Source: Chionis minor (taxonomy: Eukaryota > Chordata > Aves > Charadriiformes > Chionididae). From it: 64,000 nucleotides of DNA. The notes beneath the pieces were generated by a model. The model did not search any database and was not told where the DNA came from. It saw nothing but the letters and a program-made list of their open reading frames with translations. The stretch is from the NCBI GenBank assembly GCA_013398295.1, contig VZSF01004772.1:62001-126000 (forward strand), in the 5' to 3' direction. A program made the position numbers and the translations under genes. How positions within the stretch are numbered: position 1 is the stretch's first letter; every line of letters begins with the position of its first letter. Positions 37,901-49,733 of the stretch are shown here, piece by piece.

Positions 37901-38825
37901 TTATCACTCTTAGTTATTGCAAGTGGTAAGGTTATGCTTAAATGGTCTGATCTGGTGTGGCAGTTTTTTTGTTCCTATGCAAAGTAAATAGATTGTAACT
38001 AACTAATCTGGAGCTTTCTGTCTCATTGGATTTAGTGATACTAAAGGTTCAGTCTCCACCGTGACTCAGTGGAGTCTCAGTACTGCTCCATGCGATACCT
38101 GTGTAGACAAGTGCAATTGTGCCTTACCCAAAGGTCAAACATGTAGAGCACAAGATTTGAAAATCAGTATTTCCTTCTGTATGATGGATTTGAACTCCAT
38201 GACATCTTCTAGTGTGCTAATGCTTTTGTTGTCATTTGAAGTTGGAGTAAAGGTAACAGTGCAGCTCTGCAAAAGCTCATCCTGGTGCAGGAGAGGAGGG
38301 GGCAGGAGTGGAAACAAGTGACTGGGGGAATGCTTCTGTTGGTTTTCGCTAGCTTCCAGTATTGGTGAAACTTGGCTTAAGCTCGTTTAAAATAGAAATT
38401 ATGTGTTGCTGTGTAGCTGTTCTTCAAACAAACTTGTAAAGCTAGCTTTCAGCAGCAGTGATGATATGAGAACAGAACTGGTTTGAGTTCTGAGTTTCTA
38501 ACTAGTCTCGGTGTTCTTGGAGGATTCTCAGCAAAGGCCCAAGGGTCGTCTTGTTTTACTTTTTATCTGGTCTGCACTCCCCTAAAATTCTAGAATTACA
38601 ATTCGTTCTTTTGCTTGAGGCAAAGTGGACAGAAAGGCTTTAAGAGGGCTTCATTACTTGTCTCTAGGTGACTAGCAGAATGTGGCTAAGTGGAAAGTTG
38701 CTTTCTGTTGCTTCCCTTCCTTTTTATCTTTACCCCAGGGCTGAGTGTGTTGCCTGCAGGATGCTTCCAATTTCCTGTCTCACCATGCTGCAGAACTGGA
38801 GGATCCTGCTCGGTGGCAAAGAGTC

Positions 38826-39264
38826 TTGATTATTTTTTTCCTATAAGATGTGTTTGGGGTTTTTTTTTGTGTGTTAGTTTTTTCTTGTTTGTTTCTTGGT
38901 TTGTGGGTTGGTGTGTGTGTGTCTGTTCTGGTTTTGGTTAGTAGATTTGTTGTGGGGTTTTTTTTGTTTTAATTTTTTTTGGAAGATCGGTTTCGTTAAA
39001 TGTTGCCTGAAAAAGGTCCTGACAAAACAGCAGCTCTACTTACTTGATACTTAAAAATCATTTGAAATTGGGAATTTGCCTTCTGCCTGGAAACTGATTA
39101 AATACTTTACAAACTGTCTCAAAAGCTCTCAATTTTGCTTGGAAATGTCTGATTTTTTTGATAGTGCTCAGCATCTGATGACTAAGGCTTTGAAGGTGTT
39201 TGCAAAAAGAGTGGTGGGGGTTTTTTTTGTTTGGTGTGTTTTTTGTTTGGTTTTTTTTTCCCTT
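38826..39264 (+). repeat. T/G-rich low-complexity tracts
   Basis: Two T/G-rich islands (38826-38985 and 39208-39264) with several T8-T9 runs, a short (GT)n stretch near 38912 and three GGGGTTTTTTTT-type units. Non-coding; the + strand bias to T and G suits a transcribed intron. Confidence 0.8.
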
Positions 39265-40861
39265 TGAAATTAGAATCTCATTGAGTATTTCTGTTTCTCT
39301 GCTATGAGATTAAAGTGGAATTCAGGTCAGTCCACCTTTGCTTCACACTGTCTCCGTATATTCCTTCTGTGTTCCTGAAGTGTAAACTATTCACATCGTT
39401 CATGGAAATACAACTTAATAGCGTTTCATCTTTCTTGTCCTAATATTCTATTTTGTAGTGGAATGCTGTGTAGTGGCTGCTAATGTACTTACTACACTGA
39501 GAGACTTCAGGCCTTACCTAGTATTTCTCATCAATAGATTTCCCACTGCAGTTGATACTGCAGCTCCTTTTAACTTACCCAGGGTCACTGTGGAAGGTGA
39601 GAGTAGAATGCTAGGAAAAAAAAGAGTTGCATCTGCTAGACCATACTGACATCTGATCACATCTGACATCTTTTCTGAGGTCTCTCCCACCCCCTTCTTG
39701 ACCATCCAGTCATCTTGCTTTTGAGAAATGTGAAATGAGTCTGCTCAGCTGTCAGCAATGATGATCAGGTGCATTTGTGAGTTGGTAGTTAACTCTCAAA
39801 GGTACGCAACTAATACTCTTTGTTTTGGCCTACAGATAGGCATTTCATTTCCCTAGTTACTGCTCTCAAATACCCTGAGGATTTTTTGTATGTCCTGTAT
39901 GACTGTCACGCTTGTATCTTCAGGACTGTTCCTTTCAGATACTGAAAGGGCTTGGTGTAAATATTTTTAAGTGTTGAAGGAAGAATATCTAATTTGTGAT
40001 AATACGAATGGAGAAAGAGTTTTGGTTTTTTTAAACAAATTGTCAGCGTTGCCTCCCATTTTACTGCCAATAAATGCCTGTGGAATTTTATTGTAGTAAT
40101 TAATTGTATTCTTTAAAAGGGAAGCTTCAAAACTCAGTGGATAATAGGTTCTCCCCATAACCTTCAGGTAGTATTTAACTGTTCTGCATCTGGAGTGGCG
40201 TACAGAATGCAAATATCTGAAATGTGTGGTGAAACTTGCAGTGACCTCAAGTTTGCAGTTCACATAAATTTTATTGAGCTTGTCAGGCTAATATACTCTA
40301 GCAGGCAAGCGTGTATTTATTGTCATGGTTAAGGCAATATGCTACTTGCTTTGAATTATGACAGTACCTTAATATCTGGTTGCTGAATGTATACTTTGAA
40401 AATTCATGTGTAGTTAGTGATAGTTTTCTCAGTTTATCAATATTTTACACTTTTTTTTACTTCTTCCATGTTTTTCGACTGTGAAGTTGCCAGGTATGAT
40501 ACTAATATTCTTTACATTTTTTTTCTCTTCTTGCAAGTTTTAACTTTTATCACCAGGCGTGTAATCGGTATCTTAAATGTTCCTGTCAAATGTTCCTGTT
40601 TGTTGTTTCACTAAAGTAAATGCCTAGCCTATGACTAAAGAGTTGTTTGCTTAACGTAAGAAAATATTGTAGTTGTGACTAGTATGGAAGCTCACTGAAA
40701 CAGTGCTAACGTGTTCTTAAAAATTTGGAAAGGATCTCTTATGTTAAGGATCTGTATTACTTACTAATTTTGTTGGATTATTCATATAAATAAAATATAG
40801 GTGATAGCTTCTGTAGTTATGTAAAGTTCTTGGGCAGTTCAGATGAGATGGAAACCTGAAC

Positions 40862-41976
40862 ATTTTGACGCTGTCTCCCATAACATTCTCGTAGGTAAGC
40901 TTAGGAAGTGTGGGTTAGATGAGTGGACAGTGAGGTGGATTGAGAACTGGCTGAATGGCAGAGCTGAGAGGGGTGTGATCAGCAGTGCAGTCTTGTTGGA
41001 GGCCTGTAGCTAGTGGTGTTCTCCAGAGGTTAGTATTGGGTCCAGTCCTGTTTGATATACGCATTAATGACTGGGATGAGGGGACAGAGTGTACCATCAG
41101 CAAGTTTGCTGATGACACAAAGCTGGGAGGACTGATGACACACCAGAAGGCTGTGCCGACATTCAGTGAGACTTGGACAGGTTGGAGAGTTGGATGGAGA
41201 GGAACCTAATGAAGTTCAACAAGGGCAAGTGTAGGGTCCTGCACCTGGGGAGGAATAATCCTATACGCTAGTACAGGTTAGGGGCTGACCTGCTGGAAAG
41301 CAGCTCTGCAGAGAGGGACCTGGGAGTCGTGGTGGACAACAGGATGACCACAAGCCAGCAATGTACCCTTGTGGCCAAGAAGGCCAATGGCCTCCTCGGG
41401 CGCATCAAGAAGAGTGCAGCCAGCAGGTGGAGGGAGGTCATCCTCGCCCTCTACTCTTCCCTAGTGAGACCACAGCTGGAGTACTGTGTCCAGTTCTGGG
41501 CTCCCCAGTTCTAGAAAGATGAGGAACTACTTGAGAGAGTCCAGCAGAGGGCTATGAAGATGATTAGGGGACTGGAGCATCTTTCTTATAAGGAAAGGCT
41601 GAGACACCTGGGTCTGTTTAGCCTGGAGAAGACAAGACTGAGAGGGGATATTATCAACGCTTATAAATATCTAAAGGGGTGTTAAGAGGATGGAGCCAGA
41701 CCTTTTTCAGTGGTGCCCAGCAACAGGACAATGTCCGTTAGGCACAAACTGGAACACACGAAATTCCATTTGAACATAAGGAAAAAAGTTCATTACTTAG
41801 AGGGTGACAGCACTGGAACAGGCTGCCCAGAGAGGTTGTGGGGTCCCCTTCTCTGGAGATACTCAAAACCGAACTGGATGCGTTCCTGTCCAGCCTGCTC
41901 TAGGTGAACCTGCTTTGGCAGGAGTGTTGGATTAGGTGATCTCTAGAGGTCCCTTTCAACCCATACCATTCTGTGA
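40862..41976 (+). mobile_element. CR1 retrotransposon, 1.1 kb 5'-truncated copy
   Basis: The longest element here. It starts within the reverse-transcriptase part of CR1 ORF2 (TTTTGACGCTGTCTCCCATAAC) and runs to the 3' end at CCATACCATTCTGTGA. It keeps the typical blocks GTGTACCATCAGCAAGTTTG, GTGTCCAGTTCTGGGCTCCC, GACTGGAGCATCTTTCTTAT and TTTTTCAGTGGTGCCCAGC. 5' truncation is usual for CR1 copies. It lies in sense with the inferred gene direction. Confidence 0.97.
40985..41514 (+). pseudogene. CR1 reverse-transcriptase remnant
   Basis: Decayed ORF2 piece of the CR1 copy. The frame at 40985-41209 contains the RT catalytic box F-A-D-D (codons at 41105-41116), followed by T-K-L-G-G. The frame is then lost: a short indel near 41130-41140 shifts it, and coding resemblance resumes in another frame at 41329-41514 (the [11 protein letters not shown] to [11 protein letters not shown] segment), ending at TAG 41512-41514. 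With the N-terminal endonuclease and most of the RT missing, it cannot encode an active enzyme. Confidence 0.9.
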
Positions 41977-42574
41977 ACAGCTGGCTTTTAAATGGAGTGG
42001 AGCTGTATGGAGTTTCTCTTGAAACTATATTAATATGCATAAGGTTTTTTTAAAATTTATTTCAGTAACATCTGCATATAGTTCCAGAAAATGAGCTCTT
42101 CTGCAAATATAGAACAGATGTTACTTTGTTCGGTTTTTAACTCTAAGTTCTGCATTTATTTTATTCGTAATGAAGAGCTCAATATAGGATCAATATAGTA
42201 GGTTTCCTGCTCTCTGCAGGCACATCAAATGCTCCAGCCTGTAGGATGTGCTGGGTTTCTATTAGGTTTTCCATGGTAAGTCTGGAAACTAGTTCTTTTG
42301 TACACTGCCCAGCAAACACAGCCAGGCTTGCCCTGCAGTAGTGGCTGCTGGCTTCTGGCAAGGTCAGTGTAACCTTGATCTAGGTTTCTCTTTGAACCTC
42401 CAAGTTTAGGGTGAGGATCTCCTGCACTGGTATGTTCTGCTCCACACGGGTTTGTTCACATCTTCTTCAAACATCTTCCTAAAATTAGCTGAGAGTTCCA
42501 GTTTCATTGACAATAATTTACTCTGTGTTGTAACTGCATGTTTCTTATCCCTCCCAGAGGTTCTTGGAAGAGCA

Positions 42575-42606
42575 GGGGTATGGGGGTAGGAGGGAGTAGG
42601 GGGGAA
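42575..42606 (+). other. G-quadruplex-capable tract
   Basis: G runs GGGG, GGGGG, GGG and GGGGGG occur within about 30 bases with short spacers, enough for a quadruplex on the + strand. It lies inside a purine-rich block extending to about 42670. Confidence 0.6.
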
Positions 42607-44862
42607 AGAGGCCCTAAAGACATGCAGTTTTAAGCCAGTATTACAGGAGGAGGGAGGAGAAGGAGCTCCCTCCCACCTGCCCCAGCCTTGAGTACAAGAA
42701 GGTGTGAAGTGAAACTCCTTAAGCCATGCAGATCATCTCTGGCAGACAGCAGTGCAGATAGCCTTCAGGGTTATCATTTTAGAAGTGCATTGTGCCAAAC
42801 TAATACAGAAAAGATTGGGTGATTGATATATTTGGTTTATCTCACTGTGAAGATTGACATGCAGACTGACACTCAGACTGCCTTTTTTGTCAGAAGGCGG
42901 CAGATAATCTGCATCAGGGAACCAAGTAATAAAGTATTTTTGATTAAACTAAGACGTCTTCCATCTGTGCAAAGTTGTAAGGGGCTTTCATGTGTAAGGA
43001 TGTGTTCGGTGCTATAAACCAATATATACTGATACCCTCAGCAAGCTGAGTGAGGAGAAATATTAATAATGATTATCAGAGTGTTTGGCTTAGGTGATAC
43101 AGGGCAATTTAGAATCGCTGCAGTGGGTTACAGTGGTGTAATGTTTGACTGGCTGCTGCTGCAGGTCAGCATGCCTCTATTCAAAATGGTTAATCTTGTC
43201 ACTTATTTCATCTGTACTGTTGGTAGTGAAGGATTCAATTCTTAAAAAGAAAGCTTTTCCCTTATATAGGTACTTCAAAGCCAGACGGGGCCAAGTGACT
43301 CTCTTGGGAATGGAAAACATGGGGGAAGGGGTTAGAAAGCAGCAGATGAGTAAAATAAACAAATGTGAAGTGTTTCCTTGTACCTAGGGTGCTCATCATT
43401 TCAGCCGGAAAGAATTTCTTAGGCCAAGCTTTTGTCTGTCTAGGGAAGAAGAGAAGAAAGATAACTCGGGGTTTGCAGACTGCACTTCTAAACTCTCCTG
43501 TGAATTCTGTTTCTTTCCTGCAGTGGAAGCTGGACTTCCCTTTCTGAAGGAAAAAAAAAACCAACCTGTCAGAAGGCTTTGAAAGCTGCCCTATGAGACA
43601 TCTGTGACAAAGGTCTTGATGTCTCATTCAGATGTTTACTGTCTGTAACAGTGTCAGTAACTTTCCTGGGCTGTTGCTGGTGGGGTACTCTATGTAATGT
43701 AAGCTTACTAATAACATCACAGACCTTTGTGAAAACTGACATTTCTCAGAAAGGTACTCTCTTTAACCAAGTCTTTTCTGTTTTCCCTAATTAATGGTAT
43801 TAAGCTAATGAATCTAAACTGATTTGGGGTATAATTATACTTGGGTTTGAAATTACATTATTTACACTAAAAATTTTGAAGAATAGATTAGCTGTTTAGA
43901 AAGTTATGTGTATTTATGGTAAAAGGAACAGTGCTCCTGTTTCTTCAGTTTTGTTGAGTTCCAGTATGTTCAGGTACAATGCTAAACCATCTTGTTCAGA
44001 TAAATATGCTGAAGTATATAATTCCCCTCAGTACCTGAGCAGAAAATTAGTGTGCTCTAGTGTTTGCTTGTTCTGACCTACTCTGAGCTGCTTGTTTGTG
44101 GCAGTATTTTACGGTTCTGTGAGGATGCTCAGCAAAGCCAAGTGGGGAAGGACAATTGCTTTAGCATTTTTAAATTAGCTACATATGAATTACATTCCTG
44201 TTTTTTAGAACTCACTGCAAATGGAAATATACATCCAGTGCCAGGGCAGGCCACTTGTAGACCCTGGGAATCAGGACTGCAGGGGAGAGCACAGCCAGAA
44301 CTTTTAGGCTTTTGGCTTCCTTTCAGGCCACAGGGTGGACTGCTGAGGGGCTAGCAGAGGGAACTATTAGGAAATCTGCGAGCTTCTACCACGTAGACAT
44401 AGTTCCATAGAAGCTACATCAAAATGCGTCTCTGACTTTTTTGAAATTGACAATTTTCTTTTAGAAGTATTTATTTCCAGGCAGTGGCTTAGCTGTATGC
44501 ATAAGTATTTCTGCTGTCTTTAAAACACTTGAATGTGCATAGGGTAGTTGAGACCTAAATTAACCTGGGACTTAAACAGAAGTACAGGTTTTAATCTTGT
44601 GAGTGAGCATCTAGTAAAACCTATATGCAATGGTGGAGCCTTATAGGCTTTATTGGTATTCTTTGTGAGCAGGTGTTCACTTTTTGTGTACGTATCTCGT
44701 TTGTGATGTTGGTACCTTAGGCAGAAATAAAGCACATTTTGTCACTGACTAGGTGAAACTTCTTTAATCTGGGTTTCGTTTAAAACATGAATGTCAATTC
44801 AGAGGAAGATCAGGACCTGAGTTAACCACTATGCCCACCTTGGAGTTACATGTGACTTGCAG

Positions 44863-44956
44863 GGTTCCGAGTGAAGTTTCTCTGCTTGTCAGCTGTGTCA
44901 AGCTGCTGGCAGCAGGGCGATGCTAGCATAAAACCTGTTGTGCTCGTAATGACTAG
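44863..44956 (+). other. Weak candidate exon
   Basis: An acceptor-like GTGACTTGCAG precedes 44863 and a strong donor GACTAG|GTAAGTG follows 44956, bounding 94 bases. The polypyrimidine tract is poor and no long frame crosses it, so a chance pairing is more likely. If transcribed it would be non-coding. Confidence 0.12.
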
Positions 44957-47900
44957 GTAAGTGCTGTGCATCGTGTGGCCCTCAGCTACATAAAACTTGA
45001 TATGGCTACTCAAAAGGTTAGTGAGGTGGACCATCTCTGATGTTTCAGGCAGCAGGTGCCTATAGAGCTTGGGGGGGGAGGAAGAAGGATCTTGTAGTGT
45101 AGTGTGTGACAAACTGCAAGACCTCATGATTCTAACAGAATTTCCACATATGAATGTGTGTTTCAATTTAGGTACATTTAGCACTCTAAAGTTGTTCTGC
45201 CTAGGCCATACTGACAGTGTTTTGGTACATGCTTATTTGTGAAATACCTAAAAATGGTGACTTTCTGTCATGATTAAGACCCTGATTCGAAGGATGTAGC
45301 AGTGAAAGCTGTCAAAAATAAGAATATGATTATATTTCCTTTTTTATTTTTTCTTTAATATACATAGGACGTTTTTAACTACAAACAGCTATACCTAAGG
45401 AGCCATAAGATTTCAAAGAAAACACTGTTTGCTGCTTCTGGCTTACTGGAAAATAGTTAAGCTCTGTTCCAATTAATGTTTGTAAGGGAAAGACTACTGA
45501 ACAAATTTATCTTCTCCAGTTGTCATTGGTACAAGAAGTACATTAAATTTCTCTGATCATAGAGCCAAAAGGACTACGCATGTCCATGATTTGCACAGCT
45601 AGTAAGTAGGTAAACTGGACTGTAAAATAGCCAAAAATAGATGGAGGACTCATTTATGCAATTGCATCATTTCCAGATCTGTGAAACATTGTCATCTGTG
45701 CAAAAGAGCTCTACTGGTCATACTAGTTGGGACCAGCTGTGCTCTGTCTCCCCTCTGTGGGGAGAACACAGCTTGTGTTGTAGGAGCTGGTACCTTAAGA
45801 ACGACAGGCTCTTTTTTCCATTAAGTGTTTTCAGTTAATCCCTGTCTGTGAAGACACCATTGCCTCTGGATTTCAAAACACTTTCTTGTGCAGCAAACAT
45901 GATGACAAATAAATTTATGATTTGGCAGAAGCACAAAACAGGCCTATGGGTTTGCCCTAAAGAAACTTTTTAAACTTTCTTTTTTGCCTGAGACCACAAA
46001 TAATTAGTGCATAAGCATAAATGCAGTCAAAGTTTTCATTGTAGCTGTAATTCCGCAAGGTTTTGGCATTTGTCAGTGATGTCAGCCTATCCAGTCTTTT
46101 CTCATGTTGCTTTACAGTCACTTTTGGAAAATAAAAAAATACTGTGTAGAACTTGCTCGTCCCCGTTCCTGTTCTCTCCCCCCCGCCCCCCCCTGCCCAA
46201 AGTTAACTTTAGAAAACCTACATTTCACGTTTTCTCCTGAAGGCCCAATGTCTGCTTCACTGCGTTTCTGAGTCTTATTGTGACAAGGCCTGCGTTTTCT
46301 TACCTAAAAGGAAATGGGAAATGAGGCAATATGCATCTAGCACTGCTACTCCCTTTCCATGTTCAAATAAATGGCATGTTTTTATAACTGGGAGGGGATA
46401 AAGCTGGCTCTCACAAGGGAAGTGGTTAGTGTAGCTGGTTCTTACCATGGTGACTTTTGATAAGGTTTTGTTGGGTATACTTACTTGCAGTCACTAAAAT
46501 CTATAATTACAGGATTTAAAATGTTTAACTCAGTTTAATTCCATGAGTCGTTCAGAAGATGCAAACAGGCAGTCAGGGTATAAGGTTGAGACCTGTCCTA
46601 TTATGTACTCATACAGCACCTTGATTCTAACTGTAGATGCGTGGCTGGCTGGCTAGTGCTTAGCCCAGATGTATTAAGGAAGGAGATGGGAGGGCTGTCT
46701 TCTGAAAGTGTTGATGGTCCCTGCCTGCCATGTTCAAAGGGAGGCAGTTTGGGTCCTGTATCTGAATGTTCACATAGTATTTGTTGCTAGAAATATGACT
46801 GAAGCTGACTATGCAAACGCCTTTAGTTTACCAGGGTAGGATTGTGTGACAGTATGTTCTTTACTGGTCCTGCGCAGCCTGGGCTGAGGTCAGCCTTGTT
46901 CCAACTCCCATTTTGAAGGTGTGTCTTCCTTCTGACATCTGCATGGACTTGATGTTGTGTCACCCTAATCAGAGTTTGCCTGTCAGATTAGCGTAGCAAT
47001 TAATTCAGTGGGAGACATCAGGTGTCAGCTTCTAGTTCACAGACAAGTCACTTCCAGTACCTAGTATAAGATTAACCTGTTGGGAAAAGTATTTCCATAA
47101 AAGTCTAATAGTCAGCCACAAGGGCATGACTTGTTTCACACACCGACTTTCCCCCAGCTGTACTTCCACTGGTGTTTCCTGGAAAAACTAGTTTTTTTAT
47201 TTCTCGTCTTTTATAGATGTGATGTAGTTTCATAGTGATTTGAAAAGCACACCTATTTAAAGTTTGTGAGACTGCTTTCTCAGTTACTGTCCCATTTTTG
47301 AGAGGCTGATACTGTGATACAAGTCCTCATGGTAAAATGAATCCAACATATTTAGTGGTCACAAATGTTTGCTTAATCTTTGAATATTTTATTACAGTTT
47401 AATAAGGAACTTATCTCTCTGTTAAAGCAAATGCTTTTTACATCTGTTTCTTAGACATTTGTTTCGTAAAGGTCTTTTAGAGTAGTATGGTTTTCACTGA
47501 CTTAAAGTCAGCATATTGCAAATGTGTTTCAGTGATGGTAGTTTTAAGTTGGTGGTAAGTGGTAAGTTGTAAGACATTTGGTCATGCATTGATTTGATGT
47601 AAGATTCCTTTTATAATCTCTTAATATGTGGCAATGCCATGCAACTACAGCACCTTCCAGAGCTGTAAGAAGTGTGGTTGCCCCCCCCCCACTTTTCCAT
47701 TCTTTCAAAGGAAAACTGACATTGTCCAGCGAAGTAGAGAAAATTAAATTGCATTGTGAATTTATAATAATCAGACAAATTTTGGGATACATTTCTTACT
47801 ATGTTATGTTAACACGAGTTGTTTTTAACTAAGGTTGAAAGTCTGTTCAAAGGAGTTATAACACAGCAGGGTGGTCACAAATGGGACTATAAAGTATCAC

Positions 47901-49550
47901 AGCTGCCATGCTGGTCAGACTGCTTGGCAGTCACCTGTTTAATTTGTTGCTGCTTTATCCTTGCCTATGCTGAAGCACAGCTGATGAGAAAGACTTTTCT
48001 TGGTAGCACCTCAGGGAATTACTTCAGATTCGGTTGTTATTGACTTCTTTTGGGTGAAAGTTATTTCCTCTGTAACAAGGGGGTTTATTTCCCCTTTCTT
48101 AAGTTGGTTCAGTGAAACTTTGCAATCATATTTCCTACATTTTTTATAACAATTTCATTACTAGAGTAGGTATTACTGCTTCAAGTCACAGCCCTAGTTT
48201 GTGTTTTGTGTTTCTTATCTTTTAATGTGTTGCTTTAAAAAAAGACCCCCATACTGCTTTTAAGTTACTGCTGATTTTTTTAGATGGATTCTGATTTTAA
48301 ATCCTCAAATAGATTGTGGAAGTGTGGACAACAGGCAACTTAAAGATTTTACCTGTGACTGTCTCTGCAAAAAAACACCGGTGAAACTTTGGGGGAAAGC
48401 TTTTTAAGGCAGATTTGACAATTTGATCTTTCCAAATAAGAATGAATGTTCTTGAGGATAATTAGCTCTTCATTTTCATTTTACTTAATTTTAAATAAGA
48501 CAGTTATGGCTGCTTGCGAATTAATGAAGTCAGTTTAAAAACTGTAGATCGGTCTAATGAGTCTAGCACAAAGACTGAGCAACTAATAACTTGCTTCAGA
48601 AGGAAGAAAAAAAATAAAGCCACAAAGACAGACATTTTCTTGAGCTGTCCCAAGTTTAGATTTTTACAATGTGAAGATACCTTAACCTAATTGAGTGTAC
48701 AGAGAATTAAGAAACCAGTTCAAACAGAAATAAATTGTGCTTCATCAATTCACAAAAGGATTTGGTGAGTTGGGCCTCATCTGTGCCTTACGTACCTGGT
48801 GGTACTTGAATAGGATCACAAACCATAATTTCTAGCTAGCAACTTCTTTATTCTTTTTTCATATCCAGTTGGATTCTCATTCATTGTAGTTTCATTTTCC
48901 TTGTGATTACTCCTTTTCTCCCAACACAACTGTCATATCCTGTATTCAGTATTTTTTTAATATTAGAGTTTTAAAACACACATTCTTGTCTTCAGTTGCT
49001 GTTTTCTAGATTTGTGTCTGAATATTCATACAAAAAAAACCCCACTCGAGTTACTGAAATATCTTTTAAATTTCAATTAATAGTTCTTAATGTCTCTTGT
49101 TGGTATTTGAATTATGTGTTTTATGGAGATGAGTGCATCTTCTGTTCTTTTTTCTTTACCGTGCCAGCTTTGATTAGAATTGCTTGTGCAGAAAGTGAAG
49201 GTTGGATTTTAAATACAGTTGAAATACAGAATTAATTACTTAAATGTGAAGCCTAAATTTGGTAACAGCTTTGGGACGCTTGACTTTTTTTTTCTTTTTT
49301 TTTTTTTTTTTAGTAAACCAAGTTGCTCTTATGGATACTTTTGTATGAATTGGGGAGCTTTTGTATTGTGAATACAAGGAGGGGAACAATCTAGAATAGC
49401 AGTCACCAGTAGTCTTCTACCTTCAGAAATGTAGTGCACTGTTTTTTCCGAAGCTGTCAGTGGGAACAAATTAAATTAAGAGTATGTGTATCAGCCTGTT
49501 TGCTCCAAGTGATGTGATTTTTTTTCTGACTTATTTTTTTTTTTTTTTAG

Positions 49551-49733
49551 GATTGAGGGCACAATATTAAATATTATTTGCATTATTGATTTGAAGGTGG
49601 AAGTGGTTAAGAATCTTCCAAGAATAATGCCGAAATTTTACTTTTCTCAAGATCTGTAACTTGCTTGAGGTGCTTTTTGTTAAATGTTTTTGAAGAGAGA
49701 CTGGCTGGCTTTTATCCACGGATTTGAAAACCG
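49551..49733 (+). other. Candidate internal exon (possible 5'-untranslated exon)
   Basis: The upstream side has a near-perfect acceptor: CTGAC (branch-point consensus, A at 49529), then TTA and a T15 tract, then AG at 49549-49550. The downstream side has donor CCG|GTAAGGT at 49733/49734. The 183-base interior has stops in all frames upstream. An ATG at 49687 opens a frame reading MFLKRDWLAFIHGFEN that stays open through the donor (phase 2), while an earlier ATG at 49628 gives a 10-codon upstream ORF. It would suit a 5'-untranslated exon or the first coding exon of the CpG-island gene. I do not recognise the peptide. Confidence 0.35.

Larger units (their letters stand above)
34883..40861 (+). 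other. Presumed intronic region downstream of CpG island
   Basis: No coding exon is recognised. Poly-G (G13) at 34915-34927 adjoins the island edge. Composition becomes T-rich on the + strand, as expected in a + strand intron. The 161-codon minus-strand frame 37177-37662 is the longest gap-free ORF of the window but shows no domain and no coding-like residue pattern. Low-complexity T/G tracts occur at 38826-39264. Confidence 0.45.
41977..49312 (+). other. Presumed intronic region, no clear exon
   Basis: No protein-coding exon is supported. It contains a G-rich tract at 42575-42606, C8-C10 tracts at 46178-46193 and 47681-47690, a G8 run at 45071-45078, and a weak exon-like pair of splice signals around 44863-44956 (listed separately). 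Composition remains T-rich on +. Confidence 0.45.
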
